This document shows positions 1 through 10,592 of a stretch of 29,914 bases of DNA, piece after piece; positions within the stretch are counted from its first letter, which is position 1; each line of letters opens with the position of its first letter. The translations under genes were made by a program, and so were the position numbers. Source of the stretch: Cyclostephanos tholiformis (taxonomy: Eukaryota > Bacillariophyta > Thalassiosirophyceae > Thalassiosirales > Thalassiosiraceae); NCBI GenBank assembly GCA_036939975.1, contig JALLPB010000036.1, positions 1 through 29,914 on the forward strand. Direction: 5' to 3'. The notes under the pieces were generated by a model. The model saw only the letters and a program-made list of their open reading frames with translations. It was not told the DNA's origin and ran no database searches.

Positions 1-650
1 AGCATACCAAAACAAAACAGGAAAATAAAAATAGATACACATAATAACTAAAGACGGTAATAATAATATATTTAAACAATAATAATATGTAACAGACAAA
101 AATAACACAGATCAAAAATAGTGGTAGTTGAACAAGAATACATTTAAAATAACAATTGAATCAGTGCAATGGAACAAAAAACTAATGAACTGTATCATAG
201 ATATGTTATGCATTGTAACAAAAATAAGAAAAATACAATTTGAATCAGTTAAGTATAGTAGATAGTTTTACTGTAACTATGTACAAAAACATCAATATTT
301 AGATACAGTACATTGTATCTGTAGATACATTAAATAAAGGTAGATCAAAAATTGGGCCTACAGAGGTATGATACAATAAACACAAAGAAAACAATTATAT
401 TATTGGACTGTATTTGATGACAGGTAGGAATCAGAATGTATAGAGGTCACATGGGAATTTCATTTTAACACCCAGACAGAGGACAACAGGAATACTTGAA
501 GAGATGAAAGATTCTGCTGTGTGAGTTTTTCACCGCAGTCCTGAAATTTTCATCCCTGTCACCTCTCTAAGCAAACACTTACCATATTTTAAGAGAAGAT
601 GGCAGCTTACAATGACAATGCGAGTAAAAATACAAGCTTAATCATGATCC
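1..650. other. AT-rich stretch without a recognisable gene
   Basis: This stretch is A/T-rich with many short A runs. No reading frame of useful length or recognisable protein motif was found on either strand. It is the 5' flank of the broken vWFA/alpha-kinase gene that begins near 660. Confidence 0.6.
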
Positions 651-659
651 TATCCTCTG

Positions 660-2765
660 CACATGGTCAACTCTGTTCCAAACAGAGAGATATCAGCAAG
701 TGAGATCTCAAGCAGGCTCTCACATATGGAATACATGAAATGAAAAAGGGTCATCATAAATGGACTGTTAAGTATGACGGTATTACTTTTATAATAGATC
801 TGACCAAGAAGCATGATATAACGGCATTTCCTTCCCCTCTTCTTGAGATGGAAGTAGAAATCAAGAGAGTGGAGGCAAATGAAAAGATGAAACGTTTGCT
901 TTAACAGAAACCAGATGTCTCTACTTTGCACACAGTAATTATGATTGATAACAACAGCTCCATGCTTTCAAGGAAGAATGATATACATTTGTATCGAGAC
1001 AGTCAAAATGCAGCATTCAGCATGACTGCATTAGAGTTCATCATGGAACAGTTGTTGAGCAATACTGCTGTTAACACTGACTTGGTATCCCTCGTCAAAT
1101 TTGGAGAGATCTTTATTATTGAATTTTCAAGGGAGTCAATAAGTTGGCCAGTTTACAATAAAATTCTAAGGCACCAAAATACACAGCATTACAATGATCA
1201 GCAACATGCCCCACATTTTGATGAATTGAGGGGAGAGAGCAATTATCTTCCTGCTTTGGAAAAGGTGCACCAGTTGCTTAATAAGGGATATCATGATAAG
1301 CTCGTGTCTTTTCTGACGGAAGGTCTACGGATCATATGAAGCTTGGAGTTACCAAAGAGGAATCATACCAGCTTATGAACAAAGCCTTGCAGCGATTGCA
1401 TCCAACTTTCAAGATTCCTTAGCTGTAAGCATGGTTGGACTTAGAGATATCAATAATCAATTTGAACCATTGCAAGAAATGGCAAAAGCTGCAGTTGAGT
1501 TGGGAGCAAAAGGCTCCTTCGAGCATTGGAACAAAACGGCAGTTTCAATGTCTTCTGCAATATCGAGTATGGTTACAAGTGCAATGGAATCTAGAGTAGC
1601 TTTGCAGCAAGGAGGGGGGAGGGGACACATAGAATGTAAATTGACTTCAGAGATAGAGTCTTTTCCAAAGTGCAAGTTGAACTACTTTAGAATTTTAGGT
1701 CACAAGGTTTACTGTCCAAAATGGAAACATTGGCTTAATGATTCAATGCTGCTTTTTGCAGCAATCTCTTCCTACACTGATGAAGCTTTAGAAAGAATAG
1801 GCCACCACCATACCTCACCATCAATCGGAACTATTTTAAAAAGGGCACAGAGTGAGTGGCATTTTGTTGCCACCTTTCCAATACAGATAGTAGATAGTAC
1901 CAAAGGCTTGGTTTTCAAGGAAAGACATGATTGCTAAAGAAATGAAGCATGAGCAACGGATTGGTGATAGGATAGACTTTCACAAATGTTTTGCTAACAC
2001 ACAAGATCTTGCAAACTATCTTGCCAATCAATTCAACAAGCATCCCTGTGGTACTCCTAACTTAGTTCTACCGGGATCCTTCAAATACATTTTTTGAGCT
2101 GTTCAGTTTGCTTCTTGAGGACCCTATCTGGCCAATGGATGGACTCCGTGGTGTGTTGATTGAAAAATGCTTGATGCTGACCGCTTCCATTGGACTAAAT
2201 GGATTGATAACAATGGGAGTGTACATGGTCAGAAGTGTGCTCATGACCCTATTGATGTTGATTTTGAGCTGAAAAAAATTCAACGGGGGGCATACCAGAA
2301 GCTTAGCACATTTGCAGAAGGCGACAAGGATTCTGATGGCAAAAATAGTTTGTAGGATTTGGAATCGGATACAAATCATCAACCTGGCAAAGTGAATTCT
2401 TGTGACAATAACAATTTGCAATTGAGGCATTATCAGGGGGTTTGTTTTTACTGTTCTCTTATTTCCTTTGCATATTATTTACACCTTTCATTTCCGCAGA
2501 GGCATTTATGCACTTCACTTACCGCTTCACTTGTGGACAAGAGATGGCATGTGATCTTCAAGGTGTATTCAATATAGATATGATCCCCCCCACATTTGAG
2601 TTGACAGACCCAGCAATTCACTATACCTCAAATAAGGAAGGAGGATGGTGTATGGCAGGACAGACAAAGGACATTATGGCATGAAAGCTTTCTTTGCATC
2701 TCTGAAAATTTGTAAGATGCTTCACCTCATTGGAGCCGTGAATGGCGTCAAGATTCCACTCAAAG
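660..2765 (+). pseudogene. Broken vWFA-alpha-kinase protein gene
   Basis: Several + strand frames together give a protein with an N-terminal region (about 692-901), a von Willebrand A domain (about 926-1600) and an alpha-kinase domain (about 1920-2765). In the vWA part the metal site reads IDNNSSM, so the first serine of the usual D-x-S-x-S is Asn; SNYLPALE follows. The atypical kinase part shows AKEM (the ATP-lysine region), FHWTKW, AFMHFTYRFT, CDLQGVFN and ELTDPAIH, the last two holding the acidic catalytic residues known from alpha-kinases. The frame is broken by a TAA at 902, frame changes near 1322-1390, 1920, 2095 and 2165, a TAG at 2353 and a frame change near 2645. A possible 62-bp intron is 2440-2501 (GT..AG), which would keep the frame. 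The expected C-terminal His/Cys zinc cluster after KAFFAS is not recognisable. The broken frames favour a pseudogene over an intron-rich gene, because most junctions lack GT-AG. The family assignment is strong; the exact ends are not known. Confidence 0.82.
2440..2501 (+). other. Possible surviving intron in alpha-kinase pseudogene
   Basis: The sequence starts GTTTGT and ends GCAGAG, with a T/C-rich stretch before the AG. Removing it joins the frame open at 2359-2439 to the frame carrying AFMHFTY without a shift. The acceptor two bases earlier (CAG at 2497-2499) would not keep the frame. If real, this is an intron inherited from the intact ancestor. Confidence 0.45.
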
Positions 2766-3006
2766 GACTAATTTCAGGCATATTAGTTGGTATGGGGGGA
2801 AGCGAGAGTAATAAATATGGGTAATGTAAAATATTTAATTTTAATTTTTTGTGGTTGGTGTTACAAACTGTCGATATTTATTGGTGACCAACATGACATT
2901 CTGCCTAACACGGAAATGCAGTACAGAGTAGCAGAGAATTTAGTTTTACTTCACAGACTAGAATCAGTAATTCTCCCGCTGGGGAGAGACCAATTAGAAA
3001 GATAGG

Positions 3007-6000
3007 TCATGGGCGCAACGACAAAATCTCCAAGAGCAAACTGTGGCTGACAACCTTGATGCCCTCGCTCTTTGAAATAACATCGAAGTTGGCGACGATG
3101 TACTCCATGGCGATATCTTTCATCACCTGACAATGAGCCTCGTGGGCAGTTTGCAATAAGTACGTGGCGTTCTCCGATCCGACGCTCCGGCGAACCACAA
3201 CGCAGCACATGTCGCGCAAAGTCGCGAGCTGATAAATGTCGGAAGCGATGTACAGTTCCACGGCATGTTCCAATTCGATCTTGACAGAATCAGTATACAA
3301 ATACTCCAGAATCAGCAAAAATACCGCATGAGACATGTTGGGTATGGGTATCTCCGCCCCCTCCTCGCATTCTCTCATGCCACTGCGGAACATCGCCGCA
3401 AAATGCTCACATCGTTTCGCTAAGATCGACCTCAACGCGTAGACGGGCCGTCCCTCCACGACAAATGCCACGTCCGAATACTCTTCGTCGTTCACCATTT
3501 CCTTCATGTCGTGCAGAAATGCGGCGCTTATCGGTATCATCGTCCCGGGAGCGGCCCGACGCGATCCCCCCTGGGTCACAGAATGGGGCTCGACCAAGCA
3601 GGCGGTGTGCTCGTTGTAGGAAGCGACGCGGACTACGTTCTGGCCAACGAGCTTCTCTAGCAGCTGCGGGGTAGAGACCTTCTTCCCACTCCCGTGACCG
3701 AGTTTGCCGTGATCACCGTTTCCCCATGTGTACACCTCACCCTCGGAAGTTAAAGCAACCGAATGACTCCAACCACAGGTGATTTGCTTTAAGAATATCC
3801 CGTCGAGGGCTTGGACCAATGTCGGCTTGACTCTGTTGACCTTATCCCCGTGTCCAAGTTGACCGTGCTCGCCTCCACCGAAAGTGTACACTATTTGGGA
3901 AGGAGCATGTCAGATCCCTATCAAAGGTATGAGGAAAGAGAATATCTACGATCGTGAATTATTTACTCACTTTTGCCATCCTGGGTTACCACGGCACTGT
4001 GGAAACCCCCGCAGGCAATTTGGATAGGCCGTTTGCCCAGGAGAGTTTCGACTAGGCGCGGCGAGTGGCAGTTGCGTTCGGCTCCATGGCCTAATCTTCC
4101 AAATTTTCCCTGATCACACCAGAACATAGGAGAAAATCAAGAATGGCTCAGCGACATTTATTTCATTCGAACGTATGGCCTCAATTGCGAATACTTTTAC
4201 ACTCACCTCGCCCCAAGTATAAACCTGCATCATCGTGTGTATTTAAAATGGCATAATAATGAGTGACATCCAATAAAACAAACAGAGGCAAACGATAACC
4301 CGCCGAAGTGGTAGAAAGTAAATATATGACGGTTGGTCCTCACCTCCCCCATATCAGTCAAGCATCCCGTATGAAAACCACAGGCGCTCAGCTGCACCAC
4401 CTTCTTACCACTCAGTCTCTCGAGGAGCTTGGGCGTGTACTGGTGTCCCTCTGTGTCGCCGTGACCAGCGACGCCATTCTCCTTGTCACCCCACCTGGCA
4501 GCATCGCCCGATATGTTTGCAGATAAGCAACATAATTTGAGTATTCCATTTTGGCAACGCATCCATCATGCATGAAAAAATGATATTAAACCAATACCAC
4601 TAGCTAGAAGGCACAAAAATCATCTCTCTCTTTATTTCACTCACGTGTACAAGCATCCCTTATTGGTGATAACGGCGGTATGACGCGATCCGCACGCAAT
4701 GTCGACGACCACGAGCCCGACCAGGGTCTCGACCCTGCGAGGCGTGGAATGACCGGACTCGTTGCCGTGCCCGAGCTTTCCGTACATTCCCCCGCCCCAC
4801 CTGTGTGCAGTTGGAGGAGATCCAATGAGGAAGTGATGGATGACGAGGCGCGACGAAAATGTGACACGCTAGATCGACACCTTTCGAGCGAAGAAAGAAA
4901 GGGAGAAGGACAAATAAAGACGAAACGCCTCCCCCCCACCCTCCCTTCTTCCCCCCCCTTAAACCTCCCCAAATCAAACTCACGTGAATAGGTCGCCGTT
5001 CGACGACACCGCCGCGGTGTGATAGCTACCGCAGGTTACGTGCGTGACGATCTGCCCCGTGAGGCTGTTCATCAAACGCGGCACGTACTTCCATCCGTTA
5101 TCGCCGTGACCGAGACGTCCATCGTCCCCCCTACCCCACGTGTACACCTCCCCCTCCCCCGTTAATACCACGGTATGACCGGACCCGCAAGCGATCTGCT
5201 TGACCCCGACACCCCGGAGGGAATCGACGTACGTCGGCTCGTCCTGATCGGAGGTATCGCCGATGCCGAGCTGTCCGTCTTCCCCCCGTCCCCAGGAGTA
5301 TACCAGGAGTTCGCCCGGGTAGGGTAATACGTATTGGGAGTGATGAGTCAACGCGGGCGGAGATCTCGCTCCCCCCCCGCCAACGATGCCGCCCCCCACA
5401 TGGGGATGGGATGAGAATTTCTTCGACGAGGGGCGGGGGGGATAATGGGCGTGACGCTGCGAGGACGGTGCGCCCGCGGTGGAGGAGGAGGCGACCGAGG
5501 AGCCCATCGCGGCAGAGAAGGAGGCGTGGGTGGCGCGGCCGTTACGCGGACGCGGCGGTCTACCACCGCGGCCGTCGTCGCCGTCATCGCCACCGCGCAT
5601 CACGTCGTCGTTGTCGTCGTCGTCGTCGTCGTCGTCATTATCATCCTCTTCTCCTTCGCCTTCGCCTTCGCCGTCGACGTCATGCATTATCATCCCCCCA
5701 ACGCCACCGCCCCCTCGCCCTCCCCCGACGTAATCATAGTCCTCCTCACCCCCCCCCATCGGTACCCGCGGGGACGATAAAATCGCACCCCCCCTCGCCG
5801 CCTCGGAGGTGCCGCTCGAGGCGGTGTTCGAGAACAGCGCGACCGCCGACATCGCCGCGGCCTGCCTGGCGCGCTCGGTAGAGCGTGACGATCCCGAACT
5901 CGATATTCCCGCCGCCGCGGCACCCAACGATGGGGAATGATGACGGTCGGTGGCGAGGGAGATGGCGTTGACATTGGCATTGTTGGCACCCCCCATCGGG

Positions 6001-6176
6001 GCCGTGGCGACGGCCATCCCGTTGTTGTTGCTGTTCGTGGGTGGGGACAAGCGGCTACCTCCCCCCCCCCCTACTCCTCCACCTCCACCACCGCCGCCGC
6101 CGCCGCCCTCCCTCATGGAACAGCCGGCGGCGACGTTGCTGAAGGATCCGTTGGGGGACGAGGCCTGGCCGCTCAT
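3007..6176 (-). CDS. RCC1-repeat / BTB domain protein, six exons
   Basis: Exons (minus strand order) are 6176-4984, 4800-4645, 4494-4344, 4224-4207, 4109-3971 and 3890-3007. The total is 2541 nt, 846 residues and a TGA stop. Introns are 183, 150, 119, 97 and 80 bp. Every donor is GTGAGT or GTGAGG and every acceptor ends in AG; phases agree at all five joins. Residues 24-40 are nearly all Gly and 169-191 are acidic (Glu/Gly then Asp). Seven RCC1 repeats start at about 289 (VYSWGRGEDGQLGIGD) and run to about 660, enough for a full seven-blade propeller. A BTB domain follows at about 675-785 (YSDVAFVVEGRPVYALRSIL), then a helical tail. The order RCC1 then BTB matches animal RCBTB-type proteins, whose BTB domain dimerises and can recruit cullin-3; a substrate adaptor role here is inference. 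The start is the first ATG of a long open frame (ACCATGAGC). Confidence 0.9.
4207..4224 (-). other. 18-nt microexon (exon 4) of the RCC1-BTB gene
   Basis: The exon encodes only VYTWGE, the signature that opens an RCC1 repeat. It is flanked by a CAG acceptor (4225-4227) and a GTGAGT donor (4201-4206). Exon 3 ends on a full codon and exon 5 begins on one, so skipping would remove six residues without changing the frame. The same VYTWG motif recurs inside larger exons in other repeats, which supports this assignment. Confidence 0.88.
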
Positions 6177-6263
6177 GGTTTGATTGTGTGTTCGTTTTTA
6201 CCTCGCGGCAACCGTCTGCTTTAATCGGGAGAGAGGAGTGACACCTCATAATATTTAACACTC

Positions 6264-6401
6264 TTTTCCTTTTGGGGAGGAAAAACTCGTTGCGCCTTTG
6301 ATTGCAACTATGATACCTTGATGTAGATATGTTAATCCCCATTTTACTTCTGTCCCCTTTTCCTTTTTGGGGAGGAAAAACTCGTTGCGCCTTTGATTGC
6401 A
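6264..6401. repeat. Pair of 43/44-bp direct repeats upstream of the RCC1-BTB gene
   Basis: Copies at 6264-6306 and 6358-6401 differ by a single extra T. Each holds TTTTGGGGAGGAAAAAC in essence, followed by TCGTTGCGCCTTTGATTGCA. A shorter similar piece (ATGTAGAT) follows both. The copies lie about 90 and 180 bp upstream of the RCC1-BTB start codon, on the promoter side of that gene. They may be paired promoter elements or a small tandem duplication. Confidence 0.75.
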
Positions 6402-7142
6402 TTACCTAATGTAGATTTTGCAATTCAAAGACAAAGAAAGGCAAAAAACTAAACTAGCGACTACGTGTGATTTAAGCAAGCAAGAATATATGAATATCGT
6501 TCTCTTGCAAGCTAATTGGACGAAGTCCTAGTACGGAATTATACTATTGGTGGGTTTGAGAAAGGGGTAAATGGCAGGAACGGCTGCGGTTCCCGCCCAT
6601 TTCGGTATCTTAACCTGAAATTTGCCCTAGGGAGTGGAGGGTGGGGTAAAGATTTTTGGGTGTGTACACTGGTTTTGGTTGATATTGCGATGGCAGCTGA
6701 GTTTTGCTTGTTGTCGGATGCTCAAACAAAACACAATGGAAAAAATAAAGCACACAATTGGAGGCAACGCTGATGGAGACAAAAGATCTTTGGAGAAGAG
6801 AGATTTTGGCTCCTCTCCATGTGATCATAGGAACTAGTATTGTCCCTAGCATACTACGTGCTTCCATCTAGCAGATTAGGCACGCAATGCCACCTATCGT
6901 ATCGTGGGCATAAAACCGTACTGGGAGCTTAGCGCACCAAAGAATTTCTGACCATCGTACATCGCGGTAGTCTGCACTATCGGCTACCTGCGAACTTGTT
7001 TGTGTTTGCAGGCATAACCGTGCAAAGCTTTTTTCATTTTCCGTACTATTCCTATTGTGGTTCTACTGCATGTATCATTAACATACATTATTAAAAAAAA
7101 ACAAGAAAAGATAAAATCTCAAGACTTCTTGCGTGCTCTATC
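6402..7142. other. Spacer between RCC1-BTB gene and copia LTR
   Basis: Short open frames occur on both strands, but none shows a recognisable domain or good coding character. An A run of nine lies near 7093-7101, shortly before the LTR. Nothing else could be supported. Confidence 0.5.
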
Positions 7143-7502
7143 TGAGAAAATACGTCCATGGGGACAGCTACATTAATAGGTGTAGGCAATTGGCTGTGGC
7201 CGGCTCGGTCACTCCTAGTGGAGCCCTTGCCTATTCTTGGTCTAAATATATCGTTAAAGTTTATGAATATGATGAATTATGACATGTGTTGTGTGCATGA
7301 GCACCTTCTGTTCTTCGACGTGCATGTCAACACGTGTCAGGCATGTGTCACGTTTGACATGCCCCGTACAGAAGCTACGTACGGGAAAGATCTTTTCTCG
7401 TAAATGTCTTTGCTTTCCGGTGTCACGCCGCTACTCTGATTGATGGAATATTTTCCTTCTTTGGCAACTATCGGCACTAAATGGCACGGCAATATTCACT
7501 CA
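7143..7502 (-). repeat. 3' LTR of the minus-strand copia element
   Basis: This 360-bp repeat begins TG and ends CA on the + strand. It aligns along its whole length with 11088-11456, with many substitutions and small indels. Shared blocks include GTGGCCGGCT, TTATGACA.GTGTTGTGTGCATGAG and GAAGATCTTTTCTC-like segments. It differs from the other copy by loss of the TATATAAG block. Confidence 0.85.
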
Positions 7503-7645
7503 GTCCCCTCAAGATCAGACGGGGATTCAGGGATCGTTGGGTGGTCTTGTCAAGATTAATCTAAGCAGGTCTATTAAGTCTTATGATCGTAAATGTCGTA
7601 GAGAACATTCTTGACTAGGTCTCGTCTCTTTGTTCCAGAAGTAAC

Positions 7646-9312
7646 TTAAGTCAGGAAGTCAGCCCAGTTATCCTGGGAGCTGATATGCGCGAATCGAGAT
7701 TTGTCCATGGCAACCGATTTGCGGCAAGCATGATAGCAGATCGAATTGCACTTCTTCTTCAGGACTGATTCCGGCGTACATGAATTTGATATAGCAGACT
7801 TGTTGTCGCCATAGATGTAACTAGGGCCAAGGACGGGCATGCCCATCATTCGGAGCTTGTACCACAGTCCCCTCAGCTTTTCCACACCGTGCTTCATGGC
7901 AACAAACTCAGCGCCAAAAAGCCATATTGATGTAAATGAAGAAACCGGTCCTAGACCGTCGTGTCCGTTTCTCCCCTGCGTGGTCACTGTCTACCCACAT
8001 TCGGATGTCAACGTCCTTACCGAGGGGTGGGGGCATGTTGTTCGGGATAGACTCGGACACGTCATTGTAGAATCCGCCCCAGTTGCATTTGGGGAACATG
8101 TGCAGGTCTATGTCTGGGTAGGTGGGGTCAAAAATGAGTCTAGAATTGTGTTTAAGCTTCAGATAAGCCATAACATGCAATGCTGCCAAGAGGTGCCCGA
8201 TTTGCGGGTATCCAAGGAAAGATGACAAGAGGGATATCTCCGTTGCAATGTCAACACGTCCAAGTTCCACCATCCAATGCATCATTCCGATGAGATGGGC
8301 ATAATAGGAGGATAGGGGGGGGTCTAAAGGGTCGGAAACGTCTGTGTCTGGCTCATACGTTGTGGGGAACGGATTGTCAGCCTTGAGCAGGAGTCTGAAG
8401 CATCCATTAAACTCCTCCAGGAGTTGCGTCTCTGTATTACGTATGGCCTGGTTGACATACTTAGAGGGACTCATCCTCCAAGCCCAGATACCATTGGGGA
8501 GCAGTCGTGTCTCTTTCAATTTTGCGCCAAGATAAATGTCTGGATCAGAATTGTGTGGGTCTTTCAGAAGCATATAGCTGTGGATCTCGGTCAGAATGGT
8601 CATAGGGTTGTGATGGATAACAAGTATGTCATCAACGTAGCATAAGATATATGTGTAGTATCTACTATTGTCTGTTGGTTTGGTCTGGGCCTTGTACCAA
8701 AGGTCTGGGTCCGCCTTGCAAGAGGTTTATCCCATATGCCTCATAAAAGAAGCAAGGTGTGCTTGGACAGCTGCACTGGCACTCTTAAGTCCATAGAGTG
8801 CACAAACAATGATGGCATGTTGTCCTTTGTCTGCGCCAAACTCGGGACCAAGGATGGTCCAAACCTTCTCCGTGATAGGAGCGGTTATATAAGCGTTCAT
8901 GACGTCCCCTCTCTTAATGTCTAGGCTATTGAGGGCTGCAATTGTCAGGGCTATGCAAACAGTTTCCAGGGGAAACAACTCTGGCATAAGTCATGGCCAA
9001 GGGTGTGTCTGTCAAGTGCCCCCTGGCAACTAGTCTGGCTTTCCTGGTAAAATCTACCATTTTAATGTCAAAGATCATGTGGCAGGAGATTTTCTTGTAA
9101 CCCCCGGGTGCCGTGGTGCCATCAGGGAGAATATTGAAGGCAACACAAACGTTCTTCATCTCCTTGGCAATGGCATCTGCCCAGAGGGTATTCCTGTTCT
9201 GCCGGTCGAGGTCTAGTGTGCTTGTTGCACAGTCTTCAGGACGCGAACCCCAAATTTGTGGGTGCATTTTAAATATCGGGTCTCTCATTTCTTGACTAGG
9301 AATATAATACAA
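7646..9312 (-). pseudogene. Copia reverse transcriptase and RNase H, broken
   Basis: The fragments are 9312-8926 (NRNTLWADAIAKEMK, KARLVARGH), 8987-8727 (IKRGDVMNAYITAP, ALYGLKSA), about 8700-7908 (LCYVDDILV near 8630, then WMVELGRVDI, VDSDHAGEKRTRRSRTGFF) and 7987-7646 (FGAEFVAMKHG, YIYGDNKSAI). The catalytic YVDD of RT and the RNase H motifs VDSDHAG, GAEFVAMK and YGDN are visible. Frames change near 8985 and 8740. Near 7915 a stretch of about 15 expected residues is missing between NMA and FGAEF, and the frame shifts there. The element can no longer make an intact Pol protein. Confidence 0.88.
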
Positions 9313-9704
9313 GCAGGTTCATGGTCAATCCCAGCGGCAATGGCATATTCCGTGGTCTGGATGGGATGTGACGCTTTGAGGTCTTTGAGGTCTATCCATG
9401 AGGTTGATCCATCCTTCCATAGGCAGCATAATTGCCAGCCAACGGTTGAACATCGCTTGTATGCACATCCGTTGGATTGGATTCGGGTCTGGTCAGTCAG
9501 GTCTTTGAGGTCTATCCATGAGGTTGATCCATCCTTCCATAGCCAGCATGATTGCCAGCCAACGGTTGAAAATCGCTTGTATGCACGTCCGTTGGATTGG
9601 ATTTGGGTCTGGTCAGTCAGCTTAATCGTGTCTAGTCTGCAGTGGTCTATAATGGAGTCAAAGATGAAGTACAGGTGTTCATTTGGGTCACAGTTAGCAT
9701 ACAT
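9285..9704 (-). pseudogene. Copia linker region with in-frame 40-residue duplication
   Basis: This region lies between integrase and RT. It carries the block ending WKDGSTSWIDLKDL twice in tandem, followed by IDHEPA. In relatives I remember the block occurs once, so this copy is duplicated. The frame is open for 139 codons, but the joins to the integrase and RT fragments are shifted. Confidence 0.78.
9381..9620. repeat. Two tandem copies of a 120-bp unit
   Basis: Copies at 9381-9500 and 9501-9620 start GTCTTTGAGG and end GGTCAGTCAG, and differ at only a few positions. The unit is 120 bp, so the duplication keeps the reading frame and adds 40 residues to the copia polyprotein. The low divergence implies it arose recently relative to the age suggested by the LTRs. 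Confidence 0.9.
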
Positions 9705-9827
9705 TGACTCTGCAATGAGGTTAGCACTGAGCTCAGCCTCGTCACCATCTTTGAAACGAATGACGTATTCGTTGGTGTCAAGGATTCGATTGTCATTAGC
9801 ACGTCCAATGTGGTCACCATTGTGGTC

Positions 9828-10592
9828 TCATTTCCAGGATGTGACCAGTTCTCTTTTGAGGATGCCACCCCTCGGAAATACAATGTCGGCTCCGACGTAA
9901 TTGTCAGCGGTCTCGGGACTAAATTTAAGTTCCAGGTGCGGGAAGTCAGGGTAAAGGTCTAAGGGGTTGATGTAGTTGTGGTCTGGGGTCATATCCTTGG
10001 CCGGAAAGTCATCTGCCTGTGCGGGTTGGCCGAGTATGTCAATGACCGATGTCATAAAGTCATTACGAAGGGTCTTATCCATGGGACACTGGAGTTCCTC
10101 GTCTGTCAGGTGTCGTAATGTTGAGCGGCAAACATATTGACCATTCGATTTAAGGATCTTTGCCGTCATTGCTGAACCGACATCTGTTGCGGGTCCAAGT
10201 TAACAGCCAAGGATCATCCGGTCATCTGGGTACGTGGGGGCGTTGTCTCGAAACATAACCCAGTCAAACCAGCCAAATTCACAAATATGGCTGATGTCTG
10301 TGGTCATTCCAGTCATTATGGTCTCAGGGGTCTCGCCATTGGTCATATGGATTGTATTGCACGTAGAAGTGCATATCAAGCTTTCTAATTCAATGCAATG
10401 GTCCCAAAGGATCTTAGGGGAACTGGTCTTTAGCATTTTATGTGATGTACCACGCTTGAGCTCACAGATACAACCTTCTGCAACATTCATCCAGGGTGAG
10501 TGCGGTTCTGTTTGTCTTAAGTGGCAGTTTGCTTTGCAGAGCTTACGACGGAAGTCTCCGAGGGTCTGTTCTTTAGATCCGTCCAAAATCAT
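9828..10592 (-). pseudogene. Copia integrase fragment (C-terminal half), broken
   Basis: The minus-strand frame starts in the middle of the integrase core, at LDGSKEQTLGDFRRK. It continues through TEPHSPWMNVAEGCICELKRG, which contains the third catalytic acidic residue (Glu of AEG), and then the C-terminal integrase region with DISHICEFGWFDWVMF. A TAA at 10200-10202 interrupts the frame, and it resumes as YLGPATDVGSAMTAK. The part with the first catalytic Asp and the HHCC finger is absent, replaced by the pentamer array. The sequence resembles copia polyproteins common in diatoms. Confidence 0.85.

Noticed and set aside
2972..2987. Hairpin TCTCCC-GCTG-GGGAGA about 20 bp beyond the RCC1-BTB stop codon
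   Set aside because: It resembles a bacterial-type terminator or histone 3' hairpin, but the gene is eukaryotic and not a histone, and the stem is only 6 bp, so it is probably chance.
5411..5881. Long Arg-, Val- or Ser-rich + strand open frames opposite RCC1-BTB exon 1
   Set aside because: They are antisense products of the low-complexity GC-rich repeats coding Gly and Asp runs; the minus-strand frame carries the recognisable protein and matching splice sites.
6840..6990. tRNA-like stretch between the RCC1-BTB gene and the LTR
   Set aside because: No consistent cloverleaf with T-loop and anticodon arm could be drawn. No tRNA or rRNA gene was supported anywhere in the window.
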